Positions 23,137-35,900 of a stretch of DNA of 64,000 nt are shown one piece after another (within the stretch, counting starts at the first letter, position 1; each line of letters opens with the position of its first letter). The DNA lies in contig OX031058.1 of the NCBI GenBank assembly GCA_943736015.1, forward strand, positions 22,407,001-22,471,000, in the 5' to 3' direction. The position numbers were made by a program, and so were the translations under genes. The DNA is from Tridacna crocea (Eukaryota; Mollusca; Bivalvia; Cardiida; Cardiidae). Under the pieces are notes generated by a model. That model was given only the letters and a program-made list of their open reading frames with translations. It was not told where the DNA came from and did not search any database.

Positions 23137-26100
23137 GTAAGATTATATATTTCATGTTATTTTTCCGTCTACAAATTTAGCAAAATTTTGCAACAGATAA
23201 AGGATATCCTTATAAATCTGAATATGAAATACCTTTTATCAGTGTCACTTATCTAACTCTCGTCCTACTGTCAGCCTACAAGTATTATGTTACGAATTCA
23301 TTTGTAAATTAGGTCATTATCATTTTTGTCAGTATAAGTATTGTAACCATTTATATGTAGACTAGAAGCTGTACAAGCTTATGTCGAATAAAATATGTCT
23401 ATGTCTACAAATCACCATCTCCTGAAACAAAGTTATTGCAAATGATTTGAACCTTTTACTGCCACCATCATAGTCGGGGACTCTTTCAGACAGCATTAGA
23501 TCATGATCAGACTGCGCAGAAGGTGCAGTCTGATCTTGAATCTTTACTGTCTGTTTTTCAGTCCTGCCTGACCGACGCCTGAATTTCTTGAGTTAGAAAT
23601 GGACCATTTTCGGCTTTCTATCGAAAAGTGTAGGCATGATAAACATAAACTTCGGTGAATGATTACAAAATGAAAGAATGGGCTGATGCTCGTCACGAGC
23701 AATCACTTCTTTTGTCACAACGGTTTCAAAAGTGGTTATCATGTAGATCTACTATATCCTTTTTTTTTTTTTCAACGAAAAGAAGTTCTGAAATGGATGA
23801 GCTACAAAAGAAAAAAGAGAATCTGGCGGAGAGGCTATAGCTGTCGCATGGCGAACAGGGCCCGTATTCACCAACCATTCTTGAGAATATTTTCAGTCTT
23901 ATTCTCTTCCCCAAGATTTTCTATATTTGTAAGTAACACAACTTCTGATTGGCTAAACCATTGGAACAAAGAACGTTCTTACGAGTAAGAATGTTTGAAT
24001 ACGGGCCCCAGGACGTGGTGGGTTCAAGCCACCTTTAAGGTCATATAAAAGACAGTGACAACCCTTTTTAGCCCACAGGTTTTACTGTGCAGCAATATCG
24101 CAGAAATTAATATCTTTCGAAAGTAATGTGATTTTTTTGTTGGGGGGGGGGGGGGTAGGGGGGGGAAGAGGGTAAACGAATGTGAGGTTTCGAAAAAAAA
24201 AACAGCCAAAATCTGTAATGTTTGGTATGACAGTTGGGGAAACCATGCAAGTACATGTATCTTTGTATTAACATACATGAAGTGGAACATGCATTTGTTA
24301 TGTTCACTGGTAAAATGATGCAAAGAGCGTCTTATGATCCCATAGTATACTTTCTACAAGTATCGACACTAGCGGAAAAAAATAATCAATTTATAAACCA
24401 ACCAGTCGATCAATCAATTTATCGACTGCAGCAGAAAATGTTGCAATCAGCCGGGTAAGGGGCAATAACTGCTGTGGTAGCTTTACTGCGATTAAAAGAT
24501 TGGCCGTTCCTTCAAAGAAGAGTATGGGAATTGATTTTCATCCAAAATTTGCTAAATGCTACGTAATCCACTTTTTAAACTGTACAGATTTAAATAAGGC
24601 TACAGCACAGAACGTGCTGTCTGATCTTTGTCTACACTGTCCGATAATGAGATGGTCTTCCCAAAAACATAACTAGATCTATAAAATAGCTTTTTTTATG
24701 CCCCCCTTTCGAAGAAAAGGGGGTATATTGCTTTGCACTTGTCGGTCGGTCCGTCGGTCCGTCGGTCCGTCGGTACGTCGGTCCGTCGGTCCGTCGGTCG
24801 GTCGGTCCGTCGGTCCGTAGACCAAGTTTGTCCGGAGCATAACTCAAAAACTATTTCAGGTATCATCTTGAAACTTCATAGGTGGATAGATCCCATTAAG
24901 GAGAAGTGCAGTGCACAAGAACCATAACTCTGCCCATCATATTTTTGGAGTTATTGCCCTTTGTTGATTTTCATACTTAATTTTTGTCCGGAGCATAACT
25001 CAAAAACTATTTAAGGTATCATCTTGAAACTACATAGGTGGATAGATCTCATTAAGGAGAAGTGCAGTGCACAATAACAACAACTCTGCTCATCATATTT
25101 TTGGAGTTATTGCCCTTTGTTGATTTTCATACTTAATTTTTGTCCGGAGCATAACTCAAAAAGTATTTCAGGTATCATCTTGAAATTACATAGGTGGATA
25201 GATCTTATTAAGGAGAAGTGCAGTGTACAAGAACCATAACTCTGCCCATCATATTTTTGGAGTTATTGCCCTTTGTTGATTTTCATACTTAATTTTTGTC
25301 CAGAGCATAACTCAAAAAGTATTTTAGGTATCACCTTGAAACTTCATAGGTGGATAGATCTCATTAAGGAGAAGTGCAGTGCACAAGTACCATAACTCTG
25401 CCCATCATATTTTTGGAGTTATTGCCCTTTGTTGATTTTCATATTTAATTTTTGTCCGTAGCATAACCCTAAAAGTATTTCAGGTATCACCTTGAAACCT
25501 TATATGTGAAAAGATCTTATTAAGGAGAAGTGCAGTGCACAAGAACCATAACTCTGCCTATCATATTTTTGGAGTTATTGCTCTTTGTTGATTTTCATAG
25601 TTAATTTTTGTCCAGAGCATAACTCAAAAAGTATTTCAGGTATCATCTTGAAACTACATAGGTGGATAGATCTCATTAAGGAGAAGTGCAGTGCACAAGA
25701 ACAACAACTCTGCCCATCATATTTATGGAGTTATTGCCCTTTGTTGATTTTCATACTTAATTTTTGTCCAGAGCATAACTCTAAAAGTGTTTCAGGTATT
25801 ATCCTAAAACCTCATAGGTGGATAGATTATACTAAGGAGAAGTGCAGTGCACAAGTACCATAACTCTGCCCATCATATTTTTGGAGTTATTGTCCTTTGT
25901 TGATTTTCATAGTTAATTTTTGTCTGGAGCATAACTCAAAAAGTATTTCAGGTATCACCTTGAAACCGTATAGGTAGATTAACCTTATTAAGGAGAAGTG
26001 CAGTGCACAAGAACCATAACTCTGCCCATTATATTTTTGGAGCTTTTGCCCTTTGTTGATTTTCATACTTAATTTTTGTCCAGAGCATAACTCAAAAGGT

Positions 26101-29100
26101 TTTTCAGGTATCATCTTGAAACCATATATGTGGATAGATCTTATTCAGGAGAAGTGCATTGCACAAGAACCATAAATCTGCCCATTATATTTTTGCAATT
26201 ACTGCCCTTTGTTGATTTTCATACTTATTTTTTTTCCGGAGCATAACTCAAAAAGTATGTGAGGTAAAATCATGAAACTTTAAAAGTTGATAGTTCACTT
26301 AAATGGGAAGTACAGTGCCCAAGAATTGTTAATTTATCATTAATAATTTTTGAGTAATTACCCTTTGTTCGTTTTCACATTTTGAACGTAAGAGTTTATA
26401 ATCACATTGGATGCCATTAGGGGGGCATACATGTTTTACAAACATCTCTTGTTTTTTTATATTTTTAATATCGAATTGAAAATTTAATTTCAGTTATTAA
26501 GCACGATGAGGGTTTAGAGAGATTTTCTCGTCCAATTGCACCAGAATAACAGCTCAGTCATTGCTTAGATACATGTTTAACCCTCCACCAGACGACAAAG
26601 TTTACGACTATTCAAATTTAAAGCAGTTGCAGACGACAAAATAAATGTTACTGAAAGATCAAAAATTGTTTTGGAAAGGATAGAAAACATGGTGGGAAAG
26701 TAAGAAAAGGCTGGTTACCAGCATTTTCTCCCTTTCCCAAAATGTTTTCAAAGGACTTCTTTCAGAGGGTGGTCAAAAATCGGGATTGTGTGGTAAAGGG
26801 TTAAGCAGATTAGGTTTTCACAGTTTAATGTTTATGGCCGTTTTCTAACTGTTCTTTGTTTATTATGTAATAATGCAAATGCCAATTAAGGCAGCTTATC
26901 ACTTTGCCAGACAATTCCGATTTTTAACAACAAAGAAAGAGAACATTAGGAAAATATTGTTGGAAAAGATAAAAAAAAAGCTGATTACCACACAGTATTT
27001 TTCTGCCTTATGAAAGACAGAAGTCGACAGTGTAGCTTCGATTGACCCTTTACCAAACAGTCCTTGGTTTTTACGGCCCCGAGATGGAAGCCTTTTGGAA
27101 ACATTGTGGTAACCAGCATTTTCTCCGTTTCCCACAATGTTTTCTACCCTGCTGGAAACCAATTTCAGTTTTATGGGTTGCGTTTATTTTGTCATCTGCT
27201 TTCAATTTGGACCAGTCTAAAATTTTGTCGATTGGTATAGGGTTAATTCTTTTGCAATTTTTTTTTATTCAGCATAAAACAGCACTTGCATGTTTATAGC
27301 TTACAACATATTAAACAAATTTATACCCACATGCGCAGAAAACAAAGACATAAATAGCATGTTATTATCTGAGAAGTATGAAATAATTTACAGCGCCATT
27401 TTTAAAGATTTTCCATAATACATCTGTTTGTTTGTTCAAGATCAGACCACTCCCCAAGAATAGTCTGATCCCGAACAAAACTCCCTATAAGAATGTCAAG
27501 TTGATTGATTGGCCTTAAGGGACTGTATTGGTAATGATAGATCATTTTGTTTTGTTCAAGATCAGACCACTCGTAAAGAGCAGTCTGATCTCGAGCAAAA
27601 CTCTCTGTAAGAATGCCAAAATGCTTGATTGGCGCTAATGGCTTGAATTGTTAATGATTGCACAATTTCTTATGAAATATATTTTTGAAACTATATGAAA
27701 TAAAAGCGATTTTCGTTATAGATTAGAACTCTGTATTTTGTCTTGTTGCAGCAAAAATAAAACGAGCGACGTTATTTATTGTTTTTGTCGACTTTGAACT
27801 CATTAAGTATTCAAATTTATTAATAGTTGACCATTGATAATAATATTTTTTCAGATATTGTTTACGGAGTTCATAATATTTTGTGCAGGTGAGAAGGAAA
27901 TGGTATTCATTTTCAACCATATTTTGATTGCAGTGCGGACAAAGTCTGTTTTCTCTTGGGATGTTTAGGTGTCTACCTAATTCTATAGCCAAATGATGTG
28001 AAGATAATCTGAATTTGGACAGGGCTATTCTAAATTTGTCATTAGTTATACATTCCAGATACTTTTCTCTTTCAAAACTATGTTTATAGATACTGTATGA
28101 TTCCAATCTAGCTGAATTATTTATATTTGAATACCATTTTTGCTTAAATATATCAGTTATTCGTTGCTCAATGTATTTAACAAGGAAATTACTTCCATTT
28201 TGACTAAGCCACAGATTTGTCATGCCAATTTGATTGAGTGTTTGTTTTACATGATAAGCCCAATTTAGATTGTTATAATTGTTATCGGCATCTGCATCTC
28301 TTTTTAACATAAGATAAATCTTTTTTACCATTGAGCTTTCTGGTTTTTCCATGATTTTAATCCAAAGTTTCATGATAAGTAATTTTCTGTTTATTTCCAT
28401 AGGATATCTTCCTAATTCTCCATAAAGACCATCCAGGTTAGTTGACTTTTTAACCCCAAGAATTTTTCTCATAAATTTACAATGAATTAATTCAATATTT
28501 TTACAGGGATGATTTCCCCATATACTTGCACAGTAATTTAGCACTGAACCGACTAAACTGTCAAAGAGATTGCATTTGTCATCGATATTTAAGGAGAGCT
28601 GGTTGAAAACAATAAACAAGTTATATAATGCTAATTGGGAGTGTTTTGCGATATATTTTTGCGTTCTAGACCAACTCCCATTTTTGAATATATATGTAAA
28701 TCGTCAAGTAATGATTGTAATACTTGTGGTGAATGTGCAAACAGTGCAGCATCATCAGCAAATAATAACAGAATGATACCTTTAGATCATCAATGGTAAA
28801 AAGATCATCAATATCACTTTTCATATTTAAAAGTATATCGTTCACAAAGAAAAGAAACAGTAAACTAGAACTAGGATCACCTTGTTTTACACTATATATT
28901 GGATTTAATAAAGGGAGATAATTCATTATTGATTCTGACACAAGATTTTATAGTGGTATACATGTTTCTCATTGCGTTTACATATTTTGAACTTACATTT
29001 TCTTTCAACAGTTTTTGAAAAAGATAATATCGATCAATTTTACCAAAACATTTTTCAAAATCTATAAATGCGCAATAAAGTTTTTTGTTAACACTTAATG

Positions 29101-29963
29101 TTTTTGCTATTATAGCGTGTAAAAAGGATATACAATCGGTCGTGGATTTTCCTTTTTGAAATCCGAATTGATTTTCAATAATTTTAGATTGTTTTTCTGT
29201 CCATTTTGTTAAACGATTTAGGAGTAACTGTGAATAGATTTTTGAGATACTGTTTATTAATGTTATGCCTCTATAACTTTCTGGGTTGCCTGTCTCGCCC
29301 CCTTTAAAAATTGGAAATATTATCCCATTTCCCCATGACTTTGGGTATTCACCATTCAAAAATAGCTTATTAAATAAAGAAAGAATAAAAGGGGCTGTAA
29401 CTTCGAAAGAGTATTTGTATACTTCGGCCGCAATATTATCTATCCCACAACTTTTGTTATCGTTTTGTCGAGAGAGGACAAACAAGAATAATGATAAAGT
29501 AATAGATTACAGGATAATGTTTAAAATACTATTTCTAAGAGTCAATGCTTCATTAATCTTTGTAAATTCATTAAGGAAGCATTGACTCTTAGAAATAGTA
29601 ATTTAAACATTATCCTGTAATCTATTACTTTATCATTATTCTTGTTCGTCCTCTCTCGATTTATGATATTTTTGTCAAATGATCCATTTTCGAAACAAAT
29701 CTGAAACACTACTATCATGTACATCTTCTCCATGGTGTGCGTGCGTTTGTGTGGGTGGGGCTGTGTGGATGGGTGGGTGGGTGTAGATGCGGGTGTGGGT
29801 GTGTGGGTGTGCTTTCTATTTTCTTTTTCTCTCTCTCTTTTCCCTTTTCTCTTTTTTTCCTTTTTCCTTTGTTATTTTCAGGTTTATATTTCTTCACGTG
29901 ACTAAATTCATTTTATGTATATGTGCTGTGACAATGTACAACTTGTATACGTCAAAAAATAAA

Positions 29964-29996
<33 letters not shown>

Positions 29997-32900
29997 GATT
30001 CGTTAAACATGTATGAATTTTACTAATTCGACAGAATTTATGGAACAGACATGGAAGTTTTGCTTGAATGTGGCTGTTCGTAACGCTTACAGAGTGATTT
30101 CACTGTCTAATTCCTCATCAAATTGAAATTCGTATGTTGTATCAGAATTTTCATTATTTACTGTATCGGCTTGATACAAGTAATTGAAATGATTATACAG
30201 TTCCTCAATATTGATATCTGTATTTTCAGATTTTGGCTTTTTGTACTGCTCTCTTACTTTTTTCCAGAACTCTCTTGGTTTAGTCTTACCAAGTGTTGCC
30301 ATTTTCTTTCTTTCCGTTTTATCATAACCTTGTTTGCATTTTTTCTTTATTTTGTTATATTCCGATTTTGCTTCGATGAGAGCATTTTTATTTAACTGTG
30401 ATTTATCTTTCATATATTTATTTCTAGTCTTATTAAATAGCTTTCTTGCAATGTAGCATTCATGATTGAACCAAGGTTTATTATTTCTTTTTTTGCCTGG
30501 AATCGATTTTGAATTTGGGAAATTTTTAGAAAATACCTCTTTGATACAATCTTGTATAACTTTTGTAAATGTATCTGAAATGTCTTCTATATTTTCATGT
30601 GTTAATACGCGATCTTTTAAATCATATATTTCAGTATTTCTGTTTTGCACTGCTTGTTTAAACTCTGAAACTTTTTCATCACTCCAATCATATACTACAC
30701 GACTTTTGATATTATTTTGTTGCACTGTACTCATAGAACAATCTTTACTATGAAAGCTGAAATGTTCCGGTGAATGATCCGGTGAATGATCAGAAAATTC
30801 CGTTGATGGTAAAACATTAAAAAAAGAGATGTAATTGAAGTCATTGCTACTAAGTAAAAAATAGTCTACAACGCTTGCTCCGTTGCTTGAGTGAAAGGTG
30901 TATTGGCCAATACCTGAATCATTATGCAGACGACCGTTACCTATAATAAACGACGTAGATAAAACATAGTTCAATCTTTCAAATGCTTTGAATTTGGTTA
31001 AGTCCAGTATTTTGTCGGTTTGGACGAGATAAGTGTCGCTGTAACCTATCAAAACCGTTTTGACGCGTTTGACTCTGTAAATTAGGATTAATTGCTTTAC
31101 AAAAAGAAAATGTCGTAATGTCGGACAGAGGTGTAAACAACATGTTTTTGTTCAATACAACATTGAATACAGAGACATTACATAAACCTGTATAAACTTG
31201 TACATGTACCCTCGGGGCGAACAAAATCATTTTCACATTCCAGTTACATATAGTTACATAGAATGTGAAATGAAATTTTTGTTGCTTGGAACACGATCCA
31301 AATAAATAAGTAGATCAGGCTTTATGACATATGACAATACATGTACTTTCTTAAAGCGTGCGTGCTTATCACTGTGGACAATTGAATGGAGTAGATGTAT
31401 AGGATATTGACTGAGTACGAGGTCTTTCCGTATAAGAACGACCTGGGCACGAGCTTCATGAAACACCGAGAGCGCGAAGCGCTCGAGGTGTTTTGTGAAG
31501 CGCGTGCCTTGGTCGTTCTTATACAGAAAGACCGATGTACGAGGTCGATATCCGACTTACATACCGGCCACCATCAGTGTTGAGTAGACGGCTTGACAGC
31601 CATTTCGAAAAGAACAGATACGTTTGATGACAAAAGGAAGCGTAAAACATATTTTATATATATATTTTTTTTTAATTTTTGGGTATTTCTTTTTCATTTA
31701 CTTATCAGTTTTATTTACTCGCTTGAATGTCAATTAATCTTTTACGTGAGCATCAACCTGAATTTTTTTTTAACTTGGATAGGTTTGTTGATGCTGCATG
31801 AGTGAGTTCATTGCTCAGTTTAGGTTCCAATTGATTGAATTATTCATGGATTTCAGCTTTTGCCAGTAACACTTGTGTTTGCATTTCTAGGGTCTGCCCA
31901 TTTGCACTGATTCATCCAGTTCTGTAAGGCCATAAGTCAATAGTCATTGACTGATTGAATGAATGGCGTTTCCCACCCCTTTCAGTCATACAAAGTCACT
32001 TCCAAAGAGGCTCAAGCCTTGGACCTAGGGTCGAGGTTCTAGGACAGCTGGTCTGAAAGCGATTCTGATCATTCGACTATGGGAGTGATCGGCCCCCTTA
32101 AATTGCTTTCTTGAAGCTAGCTGTGCCGGGTCAGTCATAGAGGGACAGTGCTCCTATGTCAGTTTTTCTTTCTCACAATAAGAAAAATAACACAAGAGGG
32201 CTTTTTCGCTCCAGAGGCTATGTATGTAAACTGCGCTAATACGGACAAATCAATAGTCGGTCTCACAGGAAGTAGGGTGCATTAGAACCAAAATACAACA
32301 ATACTGTAGATATGTTTTAGAACATGCGTCCGTCATAAACTTTTTGTCACTTTTGCGATTTAACTTAGATGAAAACTAGAAGAAAAAAAAAGTTGGGTTT
32401 AGATATGAGAGAATGACAAGTCTGTAACAACAACCTAAGGATAAGGCACTTTATCTACAATGTTTTAAATGTTGGCATTAATTTAACCGCAAATTTTGTA
32501 AATAGGGGTTGGTAGGTTTTTTAATGATCGCTTTGAAAAAGATTATCATGATCGCTTTGAAAAAGATTATCAAAGAATTGCTGTGATGGTCACTAATAAA
32601 AAATAGATTAAAATCTGTCTTACCAGAAAGAAGTATATTTACAAGATTTTTCCTGTTATTTACAAATTCATAAAAACTAGTATCGCCCCAGTACGAATGT
32701 CCTTCATGAACCTGTCTGCATGCACGGCTCAAGATCCATCAATTGCACATGGACAGGTCTTTCTAGCACGGGAGCAGGTCTTTCCAGCACGTGGGCAGGT
32801 TTTCTATCTACGGAACAACCTGCGCACGTGCTGAGATAGACCTGCTCTCGTGCATTCTATTGTTAAAACGGGTCGTTCTGAAAAATATAGACCTGGTCCA

Positions 32901-35900
32901 AACAAAGGAGCCGGTATGTAACTACACAGAACAGAACAGCAGTATTCTTGAACAAATTGGAGAGTGACTCTTTGTGTGAGCAGATGCTTCGGATTTAACT
33001 CTTAGAGCGCTCAATACACTTTTCAGACAATTCAGCCTAGAAATATAACCAGTAAAATTTTCAGACAATTTAGCCTAGAAATACAACCGAAGTAATCGCA
33101 AGTTCATGATTGCTTTTGTCTAGTGTGTGTTCAGAAAACAGGACAGTGTAGATCAAATATCAGGCTGCACGTTTTGTGCAGCATCATCTTGTTCTTCAGT
33201 GCCTGCAAAGACATCTTTAAATATTGGTGAAAGGCACTTTTGAAAGGGTATGCGGATACCGTTGTATTTTATATTGTGAATAAACCCCGAGACAGAAAAG
33301 ATAAAAAGAAAACAGAAACCAGGAAATTTTTGCATAATGCCTAGGAGAGACAAGTATCTCTTGGTATGTAGGTCTTCTGTCGAATCAAATGGTTCTCTTC
33401 TAGTTTAGTTGAAACACTTATTTTAAATCGGTTGAAAAACAAGTACTTACAGCATTTACTAATCTCTCTCGATTTTGCTTACCGGGAACTACAACATTGC
33501 TCGTGACGAACGTGTTAGCCAATGAAAAAACCCAAAGCTGACACCCGCTCAGCCCTGGTATCGAACTCGGGACTTATGCTTACGAGGCCGATGCTCTACC
33601 CCACAACCACTCTTTTTAACTCACCTGAGCACAACGAGGAGCTTTTAGGATCACCCGGTGTCCGTCGTCCGTCGTGCGTCGTCCGTCGTCCGTCGTGCGT
33701 CATCAACAATTCTTTAAACATCAACTCCTCCTAAACCACTTGGCCAAATTGGACCAAGCTTGGCTGGATTGTTCCTTGGGAGGTCCTCTTTAAAAGTTTT
33801 CACAGAATTTGATTCCGTCAAAAACTCTGGTTGCCATGGCAACCAAATGGAATTTTTAAAGAAATTCTTTAAAAATCTTCTCCTCTGAAACCACTGGCCA
33901 GATTTTAAAATAATTTCACAGGGATGTTACTTGGGTGAACCTTTTCAAAATTGGTTCGCGAAATTTTGATACGTCAAGAAACATTGCTCTGGTGAATGGG
34001 GGCTACTTGCACTATACAGAAATGAAGAAATTCTTAAAAATTCTTCTTCTCTGAAACCGTTATCCAGATTTTAAAATAATTTCTCAGGGATGTTCTTTGG
34101 GTGACTATTTTCAAAAAGTGCTGCGAAATTTTGATACGTCAAGAAACATGGCTCTGGTGAATGGGGGCTACTTGCACTATACAGCCTGAAGAAATTCTTG
34201 AAAATTCCTCTTCTCTGAAATAGCTTTTCAGATTTTAAAAAAAATTCACAGAGAAGTTCCTTGGGTGACCCTTTTCAAATATTGTTCGTGAAATTTTGAT
34301 CCGTTAAGAAACATGGCTCTGGTGAATGGGGGCTACTCGCACTATATCCCGGATATGAAATTCTTGAAAATTCTTCTTCTCTGAAACCGCTGGTAAGATT
34401 TTAAAATAATTTCACAGCAATGTTCCTTGGGTGACCCTTTTCAAAAAGTATTCGCGAAATTTTGATCTGTCAAGAATCATGGGTCTGGTGAATGGGGGCT
34501 AGTCGCACTATATACATGTAGACATGAAGAAATTATTGAAAAATATTGTTCTCTGAAACGACAGGCCAGATTTTAAAATAATTTCATGGAAATGTTCCAT
34601 GAATGACCCTTTTTAAAAAGTGTTTGCTAAATTGTGATCCATCAAGAAACATGGCTCTCTGGTGAATGGGGGCTACTTGCGCTATACAGAAATGAAGAAG
34701 ATCTTAAAAATTCCTCTTTTCTGAAACTGCTGGTCAGATTTTGAAATGACTTTTACAGGTGACCTTTTGAAAATTGCTTAGCAAAATAATAATTTTGTTT
34801 CCAATGTTTCAATGAAAAAAAAAAATAGACTATGGTCCTCTCAAAAATTCAGGTGAGCGATCCAGGGCCATCTTGGCCCTCTTTTTAGCTCACCTGAGCA
34901 CAACGTGCTCAGGGGGAGCTATTGTGACCGGTCATCGTCCGGCGTCCGTCCGTCCGTCCGTCTGTCCGTCCGTCCGTCCGTCCGTCCGTCCGTCCGTCCG
35001 TCCGTCCATCTGTCCGTCCGTTAACAATTTCTTTAAAAATCTTCTCCTCCAAAACCAGAAGGCCAATCTTGATAAAACTTGGCAGGAATGTTCCTTGGGT
35101 GAAGCTCTACAAAAATTGTTAAAAGAATTTAATTCCAACAAAAACTCTGGTTGCCATGGCAACAAAATGGCTGAAAATGGAAAAAATCTTTAAAAATCTT
35201 CTTGTGACAAACCATAAGGCCGGGAGCATTCATATTTTGTATGAAGCATCATTGGGTGACCCTTTACCAAAATTGTTAAAATTATTCCCCTGGGGTCATA
35301 TTTGGGCTTTGCCCGGGCGCACCCTATTTTACATAGAAACAAAGAAGGAAAGCTTTAAAAAATCTTCTTCTGACAAACCATAATGGCTAGAGCATTCATA
35401 TTTGGTATGTAGCATTATCTGATGATCCTCTACCAAAATTGTTAAAATTATTCCTCTGCTGTCATATTTGGGCTCTGCCCGGGCGCACCCTACTTTAAAA
35501 TCTTTAAAAATCTTCTTTTGACAAAACATAAGGTTGGGAGCATTCATATTTTGTTTGAAACATCATTGGGTGACCCCTTACCAAAATTGTTAAAATCATT
35601 CCCATGGGGTCATATTTGGGCTTTGCCCGGGCGCACCCTATTTTACATAGAAATTTAGAAGGAAATCTTTAAAACTTCTTCTGGTGACAAATCATAATGG
35701 CTAGAATATTCCTATTTAGTGTGTAGCATTAACTGATGATCTTCTACCAAAATCGTTGAAATTATCCTTCTGCGGTCATATTTTGGCTCTGCCCGGGCGC
35801 ACCCTATTTTACAATCTTTAAAAATCTTCTTGTGACAAACCATAAGGCGGAGGGCGTTCATATTTTAATTGAAGCATTATTGGGTGACCCCTTACCAAAA

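Larger units (their letters stand above)
27660..31240 (-). mobile_element. Degraded APE-type LINE (non-LTR retrotransposon), minus strand
   Basis: Reading the minus strand: a partial endonuclease domain, a linker, a ~600-bp foreign or rearranged block (29486-30086), a reverse transcriptase with at least one frameshift, and a C-terminal region with a Cys/His knuckle. Domain order fits an apurinic-endonuclease LINE with its 5' end lost. I cannot fix the clade. It lies in the first visible intron of the SLC34 gene, antisense to it. Confidence 0.85.

Noticed and set aside
24733..24927. Open frames rich in VRRSVG or TDGRTDGP repeats here and at 34873-35193
   Set aside because: Direct translations of the CCGT/CGTC microsatellite.
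25585..26114. Repetitive open frames on both strands in the 156-bp array ([19 protein letters not shown])
   Set aside because: Most other units contain stops in the same frame, there is no start or splice context, and the open stretch follows from the period being a multiple of three.
28666..29485. Functional reverse transcriptase
   Set aside because: The F-A-D-D block is out of frame with the preceding RT blocks and the endonuclease part is incomplete and separated by foreign sequence.
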